A DNA stretch of 64,000 bases from Donghicola mangrovi (GCF_013377535.1 NZ_JABCJE010000001.1:806001-870000), one strand, 5' to 3'. Shown: positions 27,962 through 36,545, counted from the stretch's first letter. Numbers and translations are program-made. Notes: generated by a model not told the origin, from the sequence alone.

Positions 27962-28349
27962 CTGCATATCCTAGCTGGGAGCTCTTCCAAGCCCTCTTGG
28001 GGCTCCCGTTTGCATGGCGGCCCCATTGCCGCCGACCTCAATCATCTTTCACTTTCACAGTGCGGAGGTCTGCGCACCACGTCTCAGATTGCGCCGCCAT
28101 ACACGAAATCGCTGCTTGGGGAAAGAGATCGTTTCACGGGCGCTTTCGGTGGGTCGCCATCTGATATTGTCAGAAAGTGTGGGTAAATTGACCAAAAGAA
28201 TGGGTTCAACAATCCGACGTTTAATTTTAATTAACACTTTAAGCCGAGAAAAATGCTAAAGTCAGAGAATCTGGAGGTTCATCGCAACTTTCAGTGAGGC
28301 TAGCCCGTCTACGGGTAACGAGTATAAAAATATAATAGAGTAAAAAATT
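27962..28349. other. 388-bp intergenic region between pnp and the 28350 gene
   Basis: This divergent control region has the pnp leader hairpins on the left. The right-hand 160 bp are much richer in A+T than the surroundings, with four TTAA words at 28221-28242, a TATAAT at 28331-28336 in front of the plus-strand gene, and a small stem CCCGT-CT-ACGGG at 28304-28315. I see no convincing coding sequence or RNA gene in it. Confidence 0.6.
27977..28033 (-). promoter_or_regulatory. Two hairpins in the pnp leader
   Basis: On the minus strand GGCGGC pairs with GCCGCC (28016-28021 with 28028-28033), and GGGAGC pairs with GCTCCC (27977-27982 with 28002-28007), ending just before the ribosome site. A hairpin leader is the basis of pnp autocontrol with RNase III in E. 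coli; a similar role is inferred here. Confidence 0.45.
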
Positions 28350-28862
28350 ATGGGTCAGACGGCACTTCGGGAAATCCCGGGCGGATACGATTTTTCGCCC
28401 GTATGCTATCCGCCAGCAGTTGTGGCGGTTTCCTTTTTGAATAACGCGCTGTTGCCGGTCGATATGTCCGGTGACGAGATGTTCACCCTGAAGGCTGCGA
28501 ATGCACTGAAACGGCTGCGTCTCGACTGCCCCGAGACGGCAGAGCGTATCCGTAAGCTGCTGTGGCTGGCGGCCTGCGAAAGCCATGCCCAGAACCTCGA
28601 GATGTTCCCGACCCTGCAGGATCAGGTGGATAGCGAGGCGCGCTTTGCGGGCAAACGCCCCGGTCAGATCGCGCCCACTGGCCCCAAGGATATCATGGCT
28701 GCGGTTACCTTTACCGGCGTGCACGTGATCAACTCGACCAGTGCGGACGGTCAGGCGCGTCTGTTGATTGGTGTGATGGGCGAATGCAGCTGGGATGCCG
28801 AATATGGCGTTGCGGTTCTGTTCGACGATGCCGGTCGTCTGGTGTCCGCTGGCGGGGCCTGA
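28350..28862 (+). CDS. Conserved hypothetical protein (DUF6985-like C-terminus)
   Basis: A 170-residue soluble protein that I do not recognise with certainty. The C-terminal segment GECSWDAEYGVAVLFDDAGR resembles the end of DUF6985-type domains of unknown function. The N-terminal half is mostly predicted helix, and no signal peptide, membrane helix or catalytic motif stands out. The upstream region is unusually A+T rich, with TATAAT ending only 13 nt before the ATG and a weak AGAG ribosome site, so the message may have a very short leader. It is transcribed alone, away from pnp and towards the urt operon end. Confidence 0.7.
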   Translation: MGQTALREIPGGYDFSPVCYPPAVVAVSFLNNALLPVDMSGDEMFTLKAANALKRLRLDCPETAERIRKLLWLAACESHAQNLEMFPTLQDQVDSEARFAGKRPGQIAPTGPKDIMAAVTFTGVHVINSTSADGQARLLIGVMGECSWDAEYGVAVLFDDAGRLVSAGGA

Positions 28863-28885
28863 TCTTAGGCCGACCCCGAAATGAC

Positions 28886-28916
28886 AAAGCGCGCCAGACC
28901 GGCGCGCTTTTTGTTT
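28886..28916. terminator. Terminator between the 28350 gene and urtE
   Basis: A ten-base stem (28886-28895 with 28901-28910) with a five-base loop has TTTTTGTTTTT on the plus strand. A flanking A-run lets it also serve urtE on the minus strand, though less well. Confidence 0.85.
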
Positions 28917-28917
28917 T

Positions 28918-29613
28918 TCAGACCGAGACCAGATCCAGCACCTGCTGACGGGTCGTGTTTGATTTCCGCTCCGACAGAATGACTTCGCCGCGGCGCAGGG
29001 CCACGAACTGGTCGGCCAGATCCCACGCAAAGTCGAAGTACTGTTCCACCAGCACGATGGCCATCTGCCCTTGGGTCCGCAGGTGTTTGATCACCTCGCC
29101 GATGTGCTGGATGATGTTGGGCTGGATGCCCTCGGTCGGTTCGTCCAGCAGCAAGAGTTTCGGCTTGGTGATCAGCGCGCGGGCGATCGCCAACTGCTGT
29201 TGCTGGCCGCCGGACAGGTCGCCCCCACGGCGGGCTGTCATCTGTTTCAGCACGGGGAACAGCTCGTAGATTTCGTCGGGGATGACGTGCTGGTCCTTGG
29301 GCAGGCAAGCGAAACCGATTTCCAGATTTTCCTTCACCGTCAGCAAGGGAAAGATGTCGCGCCCCTGAGGGACAATCGCGACGCCCTTTTGCGCCAGAAG
29401 ATGCGCGGGCAGCACGGGCAGGTCCTCTCCGTCCAGGGCGACGGCGCCGCCGGACCGGGGATGGGTGCCCGAGATGGCTTTGATCAGGCTGGTCTTGCCC
29501 ACGCCGTTCGGTCCCATGACACAGGTGATTTCGCCGGTCTGGGCGGTCATCGAGATGCCGTTCAGGATTTTGCTGTGCCCGTAGTGCAGGGTCAGATCGT
29601 TCACATTCAGCAT
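28918..29613 (-). CDS. urtE: Urea ABC transporter, ATP-binding subunit UrtE
   Basis: A 231-residue ABC ATPase, one of two for the UrtABCDE urea importer. Walker A is GPNGVGKT at 34-41, the signature LSGGQQQ near 133 and Walker B LLLLDEPTEGIQP. The DEPTEGIQPNI ending is typical of UrtE rather than LivF. It is the last gene of the urt operon, 3 bp after urtD. Confidence 0.95.
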   Translation of the reverse strand: MLNVNDLTLHYGHSKILNGISMTAQTGEITCVMGPNGVGKTSLIKAISGTHPRSGGAVALDGEDLPVLPAHLLAQKGVAIVPQGRDIFPLLTVKENLEIGFACLPKDQHVIPDEIYELFPVLKQMTARRGGDLSGGQQQQLAIARALITKPKLLLLDEPTEGIQPNIIQHIGEVIKHLRTQGQMAIVLVEQYFDFAWDLADQFVALRRGEVILSERKSNTTRQQVLDLVSV

Positions 29614-29616
29614 TCT

Positions 29617-30354
29617 TTAACGTCCCAGATATACGTCGATGACTTCCTGGTTCGAAGTCACGTGGTCCAAGCTGCCCTCGGCCAGAACAGAGCCTTCGTG
29701 CAGCACGGTGACCTTGCAGTTCAGGCGGCGGATGAACTCCATATCGTGCTCGACCACGACGACGGCGCGGGTTTTCGCGGCCTCAACCAGCAGGTTGGTA
29801 GTGTGCTCGCGCTCCGAGGGGGTCATGCCCGCCGCGGGTTCGTCCACCAGCAGCAGCTTGGGGTCCTGCGCCAGCAGCATCCCGATCTCCAGCCACTGCT
29901 TCTGACCGTGGCTGAGTTCCCCTGACTGACGATTGAATTCGCCAAGCAGACCGATTTCGTCGGCCAACTGTTCCAGACGGGCAATATCGGCGGCGGGGCG
30001 GTATTTCAGCACGTCCCAGACCGAGCGGCGTCGTTTTAGCGCCATCATCAGATTGTCGCAGACGCTCTGGTCCTCGAACACGGTCGGCTTCTGGAATTTG
30101 CGGCAGACCCCTTGTTGGGCGATCTTGGCCTCGGACATCCCGAGAAGGGAAATCGAGCGATCCCCCCAGATGACGCGGCCTTCGTCAGGCTTGGTCTTAC
30201 CGGTGATGATGTCCATGAACGTGGTTTTGCCCGCGCCGTTGGGGCCGATCACCGCCCGCATCTCGGCCTTGCCGATCTGGAAGGACAGGTTGTTGATCGC
30301 CTTGAACCCGTCAAAACTGACCGAGACGCCGGAGACTTCGAGAAGGGTGCTCAT
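29617..30354 (-). CDS. urtD: Urea ABC transporter, ATP-binding subunit UrtD
   Basis: A 245-residue ABC ATPase. Walker A is GPNGAGKTTF at 37-46. The signature reads LSHGQKQW instead of LSGGQ, the form usual in UrtD. Walker B is LLLVDEPAAGM. The start ATG 30354 follows GGAGG and overlaps the urtC stop (ATGA). Confidence 0.95.
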   Translation of the reverse strand: MSTLLEVSGVSVSFDGFKAINNLSFQIGKAEMRAVIGPNGAGKTTFMDIITGKTKPDEGRVIWGDRSISLLGMSEAKIAQQGVCRKFQKPTVFEDQSVCDNLMMALKRRRSVWDVLKYRPAADIARLEQLADEIGLLGEFNRQSGELSHGQKQWLEIGMLLAQDPKLLLVDEPAAGMTPSEREHTTNLLVEAAKTRAVVVVEHDMEFIRRLNCKVTVLHEGSVLAEGSLDHVTSNQEVIDVYLGR

Positions 30355-31520
30355 TTCTGCACCTCCTTGCATTTCAGCAGGTCAAACAGACCGCCGATGC
30401 CTTTGGGGGCGTAAAGTGTGACCAGAACAAAGCTGATCCCCAGCAGCACCTGCCACCAGTCCACCCAAGAGATGGTGTAGAACCCAAGCGGAATGTCAGG
30501 GGCCTGACCGCCGGTAAACCAAGTGGACAAGAGGCTGACAAACGCCGCACCGATCACCGCGCCGTACAGACGACCACGGCCACCGATCGCGACCCAAACG
30601 GCCAAGTAGATCGAGGCAATCGGCATGATCTCGGCAGGGTTAATGATGCCCGCTTGCGGGTAGTACAGGGCGCCCGCCACAGCGGCCACAATCGCGGTCA
30701 CGGTGAACAGGAACAGCTTGTAATGCTCGACCTCATAGCCAAGGAACCGGACGCGCTGTTCGTTGTCGCGGATGCCTTTGACGACCATGCCGAACTTACC
30801 GGTCAGCATCATGGTAAAGAACAGATAGCCAAGGCCCAAAGCCGCCGCAGAGGCCCACAGGAACCACATCGAAATCTCGGACTGGGGGGCAGTGACGTGG
30901 GGCAGGTTCTGCAGGCCCGACAGGCCGTTGTTGCCGCGCAAACCGCTGTCGTTCTGGAAGAGGTACAGCGCAAGCGCCAAGGTCATCGCTTGGGTCAGGA
31001 TCGACAGGTAAACGCCCGTGACGCGGCTGCGGAAGGCCAGCCAGCCAAAGACCAGCGCCAGAAGGCCGGGAACGGCCACGACGAGGATCAGCTGCAGGGT
31101 CAGGCTGTGCGCAAAGCTCCAGATCAAGGGGAAGTCCGCGCTGCCCACCACACCGAAAATCTGGGTGGCGATGGCGTCGCTGATCTCGGTCTCGGTCGGG
31201 GGGATGACTTGGTTTTCAAGGCTGCGCAGAACGACCTCTTGGGTGCGTTCGTACATCAGCCACATGCCAACCATATAGCCCCCAAGACCAAAGAACGCGA
31301 AGTGCCCAAGGCTCAGGATGCCCGCATAGCCCCAGACCACGTCCATCGCGATGGCGACCAGACACAGGCACAGGGTCTTGCCCAAGGTTTTCACGAAACT
31401 GGTCGAGATGAACGCGGTGCCATAGGCCTCGGACATGATGGTCACGCCAAGGGTGAACAGCGCCAACAGGGCCAGAAAAATCAGCAGGGTCGGGTGGTTT
31501 TTGATGAAAGACTTGCCCAT
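30351..31520 (-). CDS. urtC: Urea ABC transporter, permease UrtC
   Basis: A 389-residue inner-membrane permease with about ten hydrophobic segments. Family markers are DVVWGYAGILSLGHFAFFGLGGY and the cytoplasmic loop EHYKLFLF. Start ATG 31520 is 4 bp after the urtB stop; the reading up to 31565 overlaps urtB. Together with UrtB it forms the urea channel. Confidence 0.95.
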   Translation of the reverse strand: MGKSFIKNHPTLLIFLALLALFTLGVTIMSEAYGTAFISTSFVKTLGKTLCLCLVAIAMDVVWGYAGILSLGHFAFFGLGGYMVGMWLMYERTQEVVLRSLENQVIPPTETEISDAIATQIFGVVGSADFPLIWSFAHSLTLQLILVVAVPGLLALVFGWLAFRSRVTGVYLSILTQAMTLALALYLFQNDSGLRGNNGLSGLQNLPHVTAPQSEISMWFLWASAAALGLGYLFFTMMLTGKFGMVVKGIRDNEQRVRFLGYEVEHYKLFLFTVTAIVAAVAGALYYPQAGIINPAEIMPIASIYLAVWVAIGGRGRLYGAVIGAAFVSLLSTWFTGGQAPDIPLGFYTISWVDWWQVLLGISFVLVTLYAPKGIGGLFDLLKCKEVQK

Positions 31521-31524
31521 GGGA

Positions 31525-33468
31525 TCAATCTCCTGCGGCGCGGCCCTTGAGGGCGACGATGCCACGGGGGCGGAACTGGATGAAGATGATGATGAAGATG
31601 ATCATGAAGGTCTGGGCCGCCAATGTGTTGGACGGGTTCAGCCATTCGATCCCCTTTTGCAGCGTGCCGATCATGGCAGCGCCCGCAAGGGTGCCCCAGA
31701 TGTTGCCGACGCCGCCGACCACGACGGTCATGAAGCTTTGGACGATGTAGTCGTTGCCAAGCTCAGAGGTGACTTTGGCAAAGAGGCCGATCGCGACGCC
31801 GGCGATACCAGCGATGCCGGAGCCAAGGCCAAAGGTCAGCATGTTCACCTTGTCAGGGTTGATGCCCATCGAGGACGCCATACGCGGGTTCTGGGTGACG
31901 GCGCGGGTTTCCAGACCCAGACGGGTTTTCTTCATGATGAACAGGAACAGGCACAAGAAGCCGACCGCCAGTACAAAGATCGCGATACGGATAAAGCTGA
32001 TCGACACAACGTCGTTCAGAACCCACGCGCCGTCCAGCCAACCGGGGGCGGTCAGGGGGCGGGCTTGGGTGCCAAAGATGTTCTTGGCCAGCTGCTGCAG
32101 CGCGATCGAGATACCAAAGGTCGCCAGCAGGGTTTCCAAGGGGCGGTGATAGAGCTTGCGGATCACCAGACGCTCCATCGCGACACCGGCGGCGAAGGTA
32201 ATGATGAACGCCAAAGGCAGCGCCACAACCAGCGACAGGGTGTGGTTCGGGATGAACTGCTGCACCACATAGCCGGTGTAGGCGCCCATCATGATGAATT
32301 CGCCGTGGGCCATGTTGATCACGCCCATCACACCAAAGGTAATGGCCAGACCGATCGCCGCGAGGAAGTAGATCGACGCAAGTGACAGCGCATCAAGGCC
32401 AAGATCCATCGCCTGGTTCATCGAAACGTTCAGATCAATCGCCTTGAGCGAGGCTTTGGCCGCGTTGGTCACGTCCGAGTTCGGCTCGTTATAGGCGTCG
32501 TAGATAACGTGGGTGCGCAGGGCCTCGCGGAATTCGTCGTCGGTGACAAAGGGGGGCACGGTGCCAGCCTCGGCCAGCGCGGTATAGGCGCGGATGCGGG
32601 CCTCGAGGTCGGTCAGATTGGCCACAGGAACGCCGCCGACGGTGCCATCGGTGATGTTGGCGGCCAAGGCATCCTTCAGCGCGGTCGGGGACACGCGGGG
32701 ACGGGCGAAACCGGCATCGACCAGAACGGCATAGGCCTGCTCTTCGGTCAGGTCTTTGCCAAGGCGCATGATCTTGGCGACGTTCTCGCCTGCGGGGATC
32801 TGGTCGGTGACTTTGCGGGTGGTCGCCAGCAGTGGGTTCAGGGCTGCGCGGACCTCGAGGTTCAGGTCGCCGGAAACGCCTTGGATGGCAGCCACGCGAT
32901 CGCCGACGGTTTCGGCAAAGGTGATCGACAGCAGCTTGACCAGACGTTCCTTGCGGGCGCGAATGGCTCCGTTTTCTTCGGTCTCGATCGAGGCCTGCAG
33001 CGGGGCCAGATGATCAGCCTCGGGGCGGCGGGCGATCGAATCCAGCGATTGGAGGCGGCGGGTCTCGTCAGGGTCGGACAGTTGGAACTGTACCAGCGCG
33101 CTGCTGATCAGCTTGCGCACACCGGCGTTGGGTTTCAGCTGTTCGGCGGCGGATTTCTCGACGGGGGCCAAAGCCTCGCCCGTGTCGACATCGGTCAACG
33201 TCAGTTCTGCACCCGCGGCCTTGCCGATAAAGAACAGCCCGTCCGCATCACGCTGCCAGAGGTTCTTGGCCTCCCATGCCTGAAGCATGGATTGGGCTTG
33301 GGGTAGCCCACTGCTGGCGATGTCGTTGATGGCGGGGCCAATGGATGTGCGGGAGGGTTTTTCGATCAGCGCGCGGTGCTGCTGCAGGATGTCCTGCAAC
33401 GGGCCCTCGGCTTGACCGGCCGTGGCCCACGCCAAGACGGCGAGGCACGCAAAGAACAGTCGTTTCAT
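31525..33468 (-). CDS. urtB: Urea ABC transporter, permease UrtB with periplasmic N-terminal region
   Basis: A 647-residue permease. A signal-like N-terminus (1-20, ending GQA) is followed by about 320 residues of predicted soluble helical repeats on the periplasmic side, then the usual LivH-like membrane domain (about 355-647) with GVMGVINMAHGEFIMMGAYT and RPRGIVALKGR at the end. The long N-terminal part is a feature of the UrtB family. It is separated from urtA by a 70-bp gap containing a GC hairpin. Confidence 0.94.
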   Translation of the reverse strand: MKRLFFACLAVLAWATAGQAEGPLQDILQQHRALIEKPSRTSIGPAINDIASSGLPQAQSMLQAWEAKNLWQRDADGLFFIGKAAGAELTLTDVDTGEALAPVEKSAAEQLKPNAGVRKLISSALVQFQLSDPDETRRLQSLDSIARRPEADHLAPLQASIETEENGAIRARKERLVKLLSITFAETVGDRVAAIQGVSGDLNLEVRAALNPLLATTRKVTDQIPAGENVAKIMRLGKDLTEEQAYAVLVDAGFARPRVSPTALKDALAANITDGTVGGVPVANLTDLEARIRAYTALAEAGTVPPFVTDDEFREALRTHVIYDAYNEPNSDVTNAAKASLKAIDLNVSMNQAMDLGLDALSLASIYFLAAIGLAITFGVMGVINMAHGEFIMMGAYTGYVVQQFIPNHTLSLVVALPLAFIITFAAGVAMERLVIRKLYHRPLETLLATFGISIALQQLAKNIFGTQARPLTAPGWLDGAWVLNDVVSISFIRIAIFVLAVGFLCLFLFIMKKTRLGLETRAVTQNPRMASSMGINPDKVNMLTFGLGSGIAGIAGVAIGLFAKVTSELGNDYIVQSFMTVVVGGVGNIWGTLAGAAMIGTLQKGIEWLNPSNTLAAQTFMIIFIIIFIQFRPRGIVALKGRAAGD

Positions 33469-33504
33469 TTAAGAGCCGCCGGAATATTGAAGGGGCATTG
33501 GGGT

Positions 33505-33529
33505 CAGAGGGGGCACGAGGCCCCCTCTG
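33505..33529 (-). terminator. Hairpin between urtA and urtB
   Basis: A nine-base stem (33505-33513 with 33521-33529) without a following T-run on the minus strand. It probably stabilises the urtA message or causes partial termination, giving more binding protein than permease. Confidence 0.5.
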
Positions 33530-33538
33530 GAGTGGATA

Positions 33539-34834
33539 TTAGTAGTTCGATTTGATCTGAACGCAGGTCTTGGTCTCGGTGTTGTACATACCGCAGTCCA
33601 GGTTTTTCCAATCCGATTCCAGAACCGCCGAAGCAGGCAGGAAGTCGGTCCATGCGTCGCCGGGAACCGGCTCGGTCTGGCTGATGATGTCGAACTGGCC
33701 GTCTGCGCGGATTTCACCGATCAGAACGGGCTTCGACAGGTGGTGGTTGGTGCCCATGACAGCGGTGCCGCCGGTCAGGTTCGGGAACTCTTGGCCCCAC
33801 ATATGCTCGCGCACTGCGTCAACATCGGTGGTGCCTGCTTCGGTCACTGCGTTCACCCACATGTTGAAGCCGATGTAGTGGGCTTCCATCGGGTCGTTGG
33901 TCACGCGCTTGTCGTCGCCGATGTAGGCGTGCCACTGCTTGATGAACTCTGCGTTGGCAGGGGTGTCAGCCGACATGAAGTAGTTCCACGCCGCCAGGTG
34001 ACCAACGAGGTTCGAGGTGTCCAGACCCGACAGCTCTTCTTCGCCGACCGAGAACGCAACGACGGGGATGTCGTCAGCCGAAACGCCAGCCGCTGCCAGT
34101 TCTTTGTAGAAGCCGATGTTTGCGTCGCCGTTGATGGTCGAGATCACGCCAACCTGCTTGCCGTCTGCACCCAGTGCAACAACGTCAGCCACGATCTTGG
34201 ACCAGTCCGAGTGACCAAAGGGGGTGTAGTTCACAAAGATGTCCTCGGCGGCGATGCCTTTGGACTTCAGGTAGGATTCCAGAATGTTGTTGGTGGTGCG
34301 GGGGTAAACGTAGTCGGTCCCCAGCAGGGCGAACTTCTCGACACCCAGTTCGTCCAGGAAGTAGTCAACCGCAGGGATCGCCTGCTGGTTCGGAGCAGCA
34401 CCGGTGTAGAACACGTTCTTCGACGATTCTTCGCCTTCGTACTGGACGGGGTAGAACAGCAGGCCGTTCAGCTCTTCGATCACGGGCAGAACCGACTTAC
34501 GCGACACCGAGGTCCAGTTGCCGAAGATGACGTCTACGTTGTGGACGGTCAGCAGCTCGCGTGCTTTTTCTGCGAACAGCGGCCAGTCGGACGCGGGGTC
34601 AACGACAACGGCTTCCAGTTCGCAGCCCAGCAGGCCGCCTTTTTCGTTCTGGGTTTTCACCAGCATTTCCATGGTGTCTTTCAGAGTGGTCTCCGAGATA
34701 GCCATGGTGCCCGACAGCGAGTGCAGGACGCCAACCTTGATGGGGCCGTCCTTGGGGCAGTCCGCCGCGAACGCGGGCGAAGCGACAGTGGTTGCCAGAA
34801 GAGCGATGCGCAGGGCGGATTTGACGTTCATCAT
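33539..34834 (-). CDS. urtA: Urea ABC transporter, substrate-binding protein UrtA
   Basis: A 431-residue periplasmic binding protein for urea. A signal peptide covers residues 1-24 (ending AFAA). The mature chain shows KVGVLHSLSGTMAISE, then IFGNWTSVSRKSVLPV and GLLFYPVQYEGEESS, the urea-pocket segments of the family. It heads the operon urtABCDE. The ATG follows GGAG; an in-frame ATG three bases later is possible. The upstream 365 bp shared with ureD hold several inverted repeats. Confidence 0.96.
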   Translation of the reverse strand: MMNVKSALRIALLATTVASPAFAADCPKDGPIKVGVLHSLSGTMAISETTLKDTMEMLVKTQNEKGGLLGCELEAVVVDPASDWPLFAEKARELLTVHNVDVIFGNWTSVSRKSVLPVIEELNGLLFYPVQYEGEESSKNVFYTGAAPNQQAIPAVDYFLDELGVEKFALLGTDYVYPRTTNNILESYLKSKGIAAEDIFVNYTPFGHSDWSKIVADVVALGADGKQVGVISTINGDANIGFYKELAAAGVSADDIPVVAFSVGEEELSGLDTSNLVGHLAAWNYFMSADTPANAEFIKQWHAYIGDDKRVTNDPMEAHYIGFNMWVNAVTEAGTTDVDAVREHMWGQEFPNLTGGTAVMGTNHHLSKPVLIGEIRADGQFDIISQTEPVPGDAWTDFLPASAVLESDWKNLDCGMYNTETKTCVQIKSNY

Positions 34835-34902
34835 ACCATTTTCTCCTGCAGAGCACGGCGTGTCGGCCTTGTTTACTGTGGCCGGTTCCCTTAGCGATGC
34901 CC

Positions 34903-34918
34903 TGCAACTGTTGTTGCA
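34903..34918. repeat. Perfect palindrome, NtrC-like operator candidate
   Basis: TGCAAC-TGTT-GTTGCA lies about 70 bp upstream of urtA. It resembles the dyad of NtrC sites (TGCAC...GTGCA), with one base less between the arms and an A instead of C. Confidence 0.35.
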
Positions 34919-34922
34919 CTAA

Positions 34923-34961
34923 GTGTGGCGGTCGGTTGATTGCAGTCGTTGGCCGCCACAC
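34923..34961. repeat. Nine-base inverted repeat upstream of urtA
   Basis: GTGTGGCGG at 34923-34931 pairs with CCGCCACAC at 34953-34961 around a 21-base loop. It could be a regulator site or an RNA hairpin; there is no T-run. Confidence 0.5.
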
Positions 34962-35068
34962 ACCCTGTGAGGATGTCCCCACCTGTTGGTGACGGAATTG
35001 GTTGCCCCTTGGTCGCTCAAAGGAAAGTGTTCGCTCTCGATCTCGTGACCTGCTGCATGAATATGATG

Positions 35069-35106
35069 AATTATTGTGCGAAAGTTTGAATGTTCGCCCA
35101 ATAATT
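35069..35106. repeat. Long interrupted palindrome upstream of ureD
   Basis: AATTATTG at 35069-35076 matches CAATAATT at 35099-35106, and the inner arms GCGAA (35078-35082) and TTCGC (35093-35097) match too. That is 13 of 14 paired positions around a ten-base centre. An operator of a dimeric regulator or a leader hairpin of the ureD message is possible. Confidence 0.6.
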
Positions 35107-35199
35107 GAACTGAAATGATTGGGCCGATGCCGATTTGACGTGCAAATCTGGCAACCCACCCGTCAAACTGCCTATCCAGAGAGCAAGTTGTTTTTAACG

Positions 35200-36036
35200 G
35201 TGGGCCCCGACATTACCTGTCTAGATCACATATCGACCAAGCAGCCGCGATCGCATGGGACATTGCTGATTACTTCCAAAACCTTGGGGGACGGGCGATG
35301 TGGGCTGGGCGTGCTGCGTCAGCAGGGATCGGCCAAGTTCCTGTCCGTCTCGCGCCGTGATGCGGTCGAGGGTGTGGTGATCAACACCTCTGGCGGGATC
35401 ACCGGCGGCGACACCCTGCGAATCGAGGGCCAAGCGGGCGAGGGCGCTGTTTTACGCCTGACCACGCAGGCGGCCGAACGCATCTACAGCAGCAATGATC
35501 AAAGCTCCGGCACCGTTTCGACCCACCTGACTGCGGCCCCAAACGCGCGATTGGACTGGCTGCCCCAAGAGACCATCCTGTTCGACAACGCCTACCTGCG
35601 CCGCAGCCTTGAGGCGTCGATCACCAGCACCAGCCGCTTTCTAATGGTCGAGCCGGTGATCTTTGGCCGACTGGCGATGGGCGAAACCGTGCGTCAGGGG
35701 CAATTGTCAGATCGGATTACCATTCGCCGCGATGGGCGCATTTTGTTTCGTGATGCAACTATGTTGCGCGGAGACATCAGTGCCCAACTTGATCGCCCCG
35801 GAGTAGGGAACCGTGCCCGCGCGATGGCGTTCGTGCTGTACGCTTCCCCAGATGCCGAGGCTTATCTTGACCGGATTCGTACCCTTTTGCCCCCGACTGC
35901 CGGAGCATCGCTTGTCACGACTGGTGCGCTTGTGATGCGGTTTCTTGCCCCCGACGGATTTGGCCTGCGTCAGGCCCTGTTGCCCGTTCTGGATTTGCTG
36001 ACGGGCAACGACCTTCCACGTTCATGGAGACTATAG
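35200..36036 (+). CDS. ureD: Urease accessory protein UreD
   Basis: A urease maturation factor that forms the UreDFG scaffold for nickel delivery. The core is clear: [44 protein letters not shown] and [15 protein letters not shown]. The start is uncertain: no ATG exists in frame near the conserved QPRSHG segment. GTG 35200 gives 278 residues; TTG 35188 has AGAG upstream, and TTG 35119 is the longest option. The stop lies one base before the ureA ATG. Confidence 0.9.
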   Translation: MGPDITCLDHISTKQPRSHGTLLITSKTLGDGRCGLGVLRQQGSAKFLSVSRRDAVEGVVINTSGGITGGDTLRIEGQAGEGAVLRLTTQAAERIYSSNDQSSGTVSTHLTAAPNARLDWLPQETILFDNAYLRRSLEASITSTSRFLMVEPVIFGRLAMGETVRQGQLSDRITIRRDGRILFRDATMLRGDISAQLDRPGVGNRARAMAFVLYASPDAEAYLDRIRTLLPPTAGASLVTTGALVMRFLAPDGFGLRQALLPVLDLLTGNDLPRSWRL

Positions 36037-36037
36037 A

Positions 36038-36340
36038 ATGAACCTCACGCCTCGCGAAAAAGACAAGCTGCTGGTGGCAATGGCCGCCGAGGTCGCGCGC
36101 AAGCGTCTGGCCCGTGGTGTTAAACTGAACCACCCCGAAGCCATCGCCCTGATCACCGACGCCGTGGTCGAAGGCGCGCGCGACGGCCGCTCGGTCGCCG
36201 ATCTGATGCAGGCAGGCGCCGAAGTCATCACCCGTGAGCAGTGCATGGAAGGCATCCCCGAGATGATCCACGAAGTGCAAGTCGAGGCGACCTTCCCCGA
36301 CGGGACCAAGTTGGTCACCGTTCACAACCCTATTCGCTAA
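36038..36340 (+). CDS. ureA: Urease gamma subunit
   Basis: The 100-residue gamma subunit of urease (urea to ammonia and carbamate). It starts [20 protein letters not shown] and ends [10 protein letters not shown](R), as in all UreA proteins. Full length, immediately after ureD in the operon. Confidence 0.98.
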   Translation: MNLTPREKDKLLVAMAAEVARKRLARGVKLNHPEAIALITDAVVEGARDGRSVADLMQAGAEVITREQCMEGIPEMIHEVQVEATFPDGTKLVTVHNPIR

Positions 36341-36380
36341 CCCCTCCTTCCCCTCCCTTCCTGATCAGAGGACATTTGAA

Positions 36381-36545
36381 ATGAAGCACATTCTCGCCCC
36401 CTTGGCCGTTCTTCTGACTGCATCCGCCGCGCAGGCCCATAACGGGCTGCACATGCACCCCCATGGCAGCGAAAGCTGGCTGCCCGTCACTGTGGCGCTG
36501 GCCGTCATGGGTGTGGCCGCTGCAGCATGGAAGGTCAGCAAATGA
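36381..36545 (+). CDS. His-rich 54-residue membrane microprotein between ureA and ureB
   Basis: A small gene between the urease structural genes. The protein has a signal-peptide-like N-terminus (residues 1-19, ending AQA), a histidine cluster [12 protein letters not shown] at about 20-31 and one hydrophobic helix (about 34-49) ending in WKVSK. The ribosome site AGAGGA is 7 nt upstream. Its stop overlaps the ureB start (ATGA), so it is translationally coupled to ureB. The histidines suggest metal, perhaps nickel, binding outside the cytoplasmic membrane. I know of no characterised homologue. Confidence 0.8.
   Translation: MKHILAPLAVLLTASAAQAHNGLHMHPHGSESWLPVTVALAVMGVAAAAWKVSK

Larger units (their letters stand above)
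34835..35199. other. 365-bp divergent control region urtA/ureD
   Basis: No gene is seen. The region carries three inverted repeats, listed separately, and becomes A+T rich towards ureD. It should hold the promoters for urea uptake and urease, but I could not assign -35/-10 or sigma-54 elements with confidence. Confidence 0.6.

Noticed and set aside
25970-28186. Open frame of 738 codons antisense to pnp
   Set aside because: It mirrors the strong codon bias of pnp (few antisense stops), has a composition unlike a real protein and no ribosome site; the pnp frame is unmistakable.
28221-28242. Four TTAA words as a CtrA site
   Set aside because: No pair has the canonical seven-base spacing (TTAA-N7-TTAA); most likely a by-product of local A+T richness.
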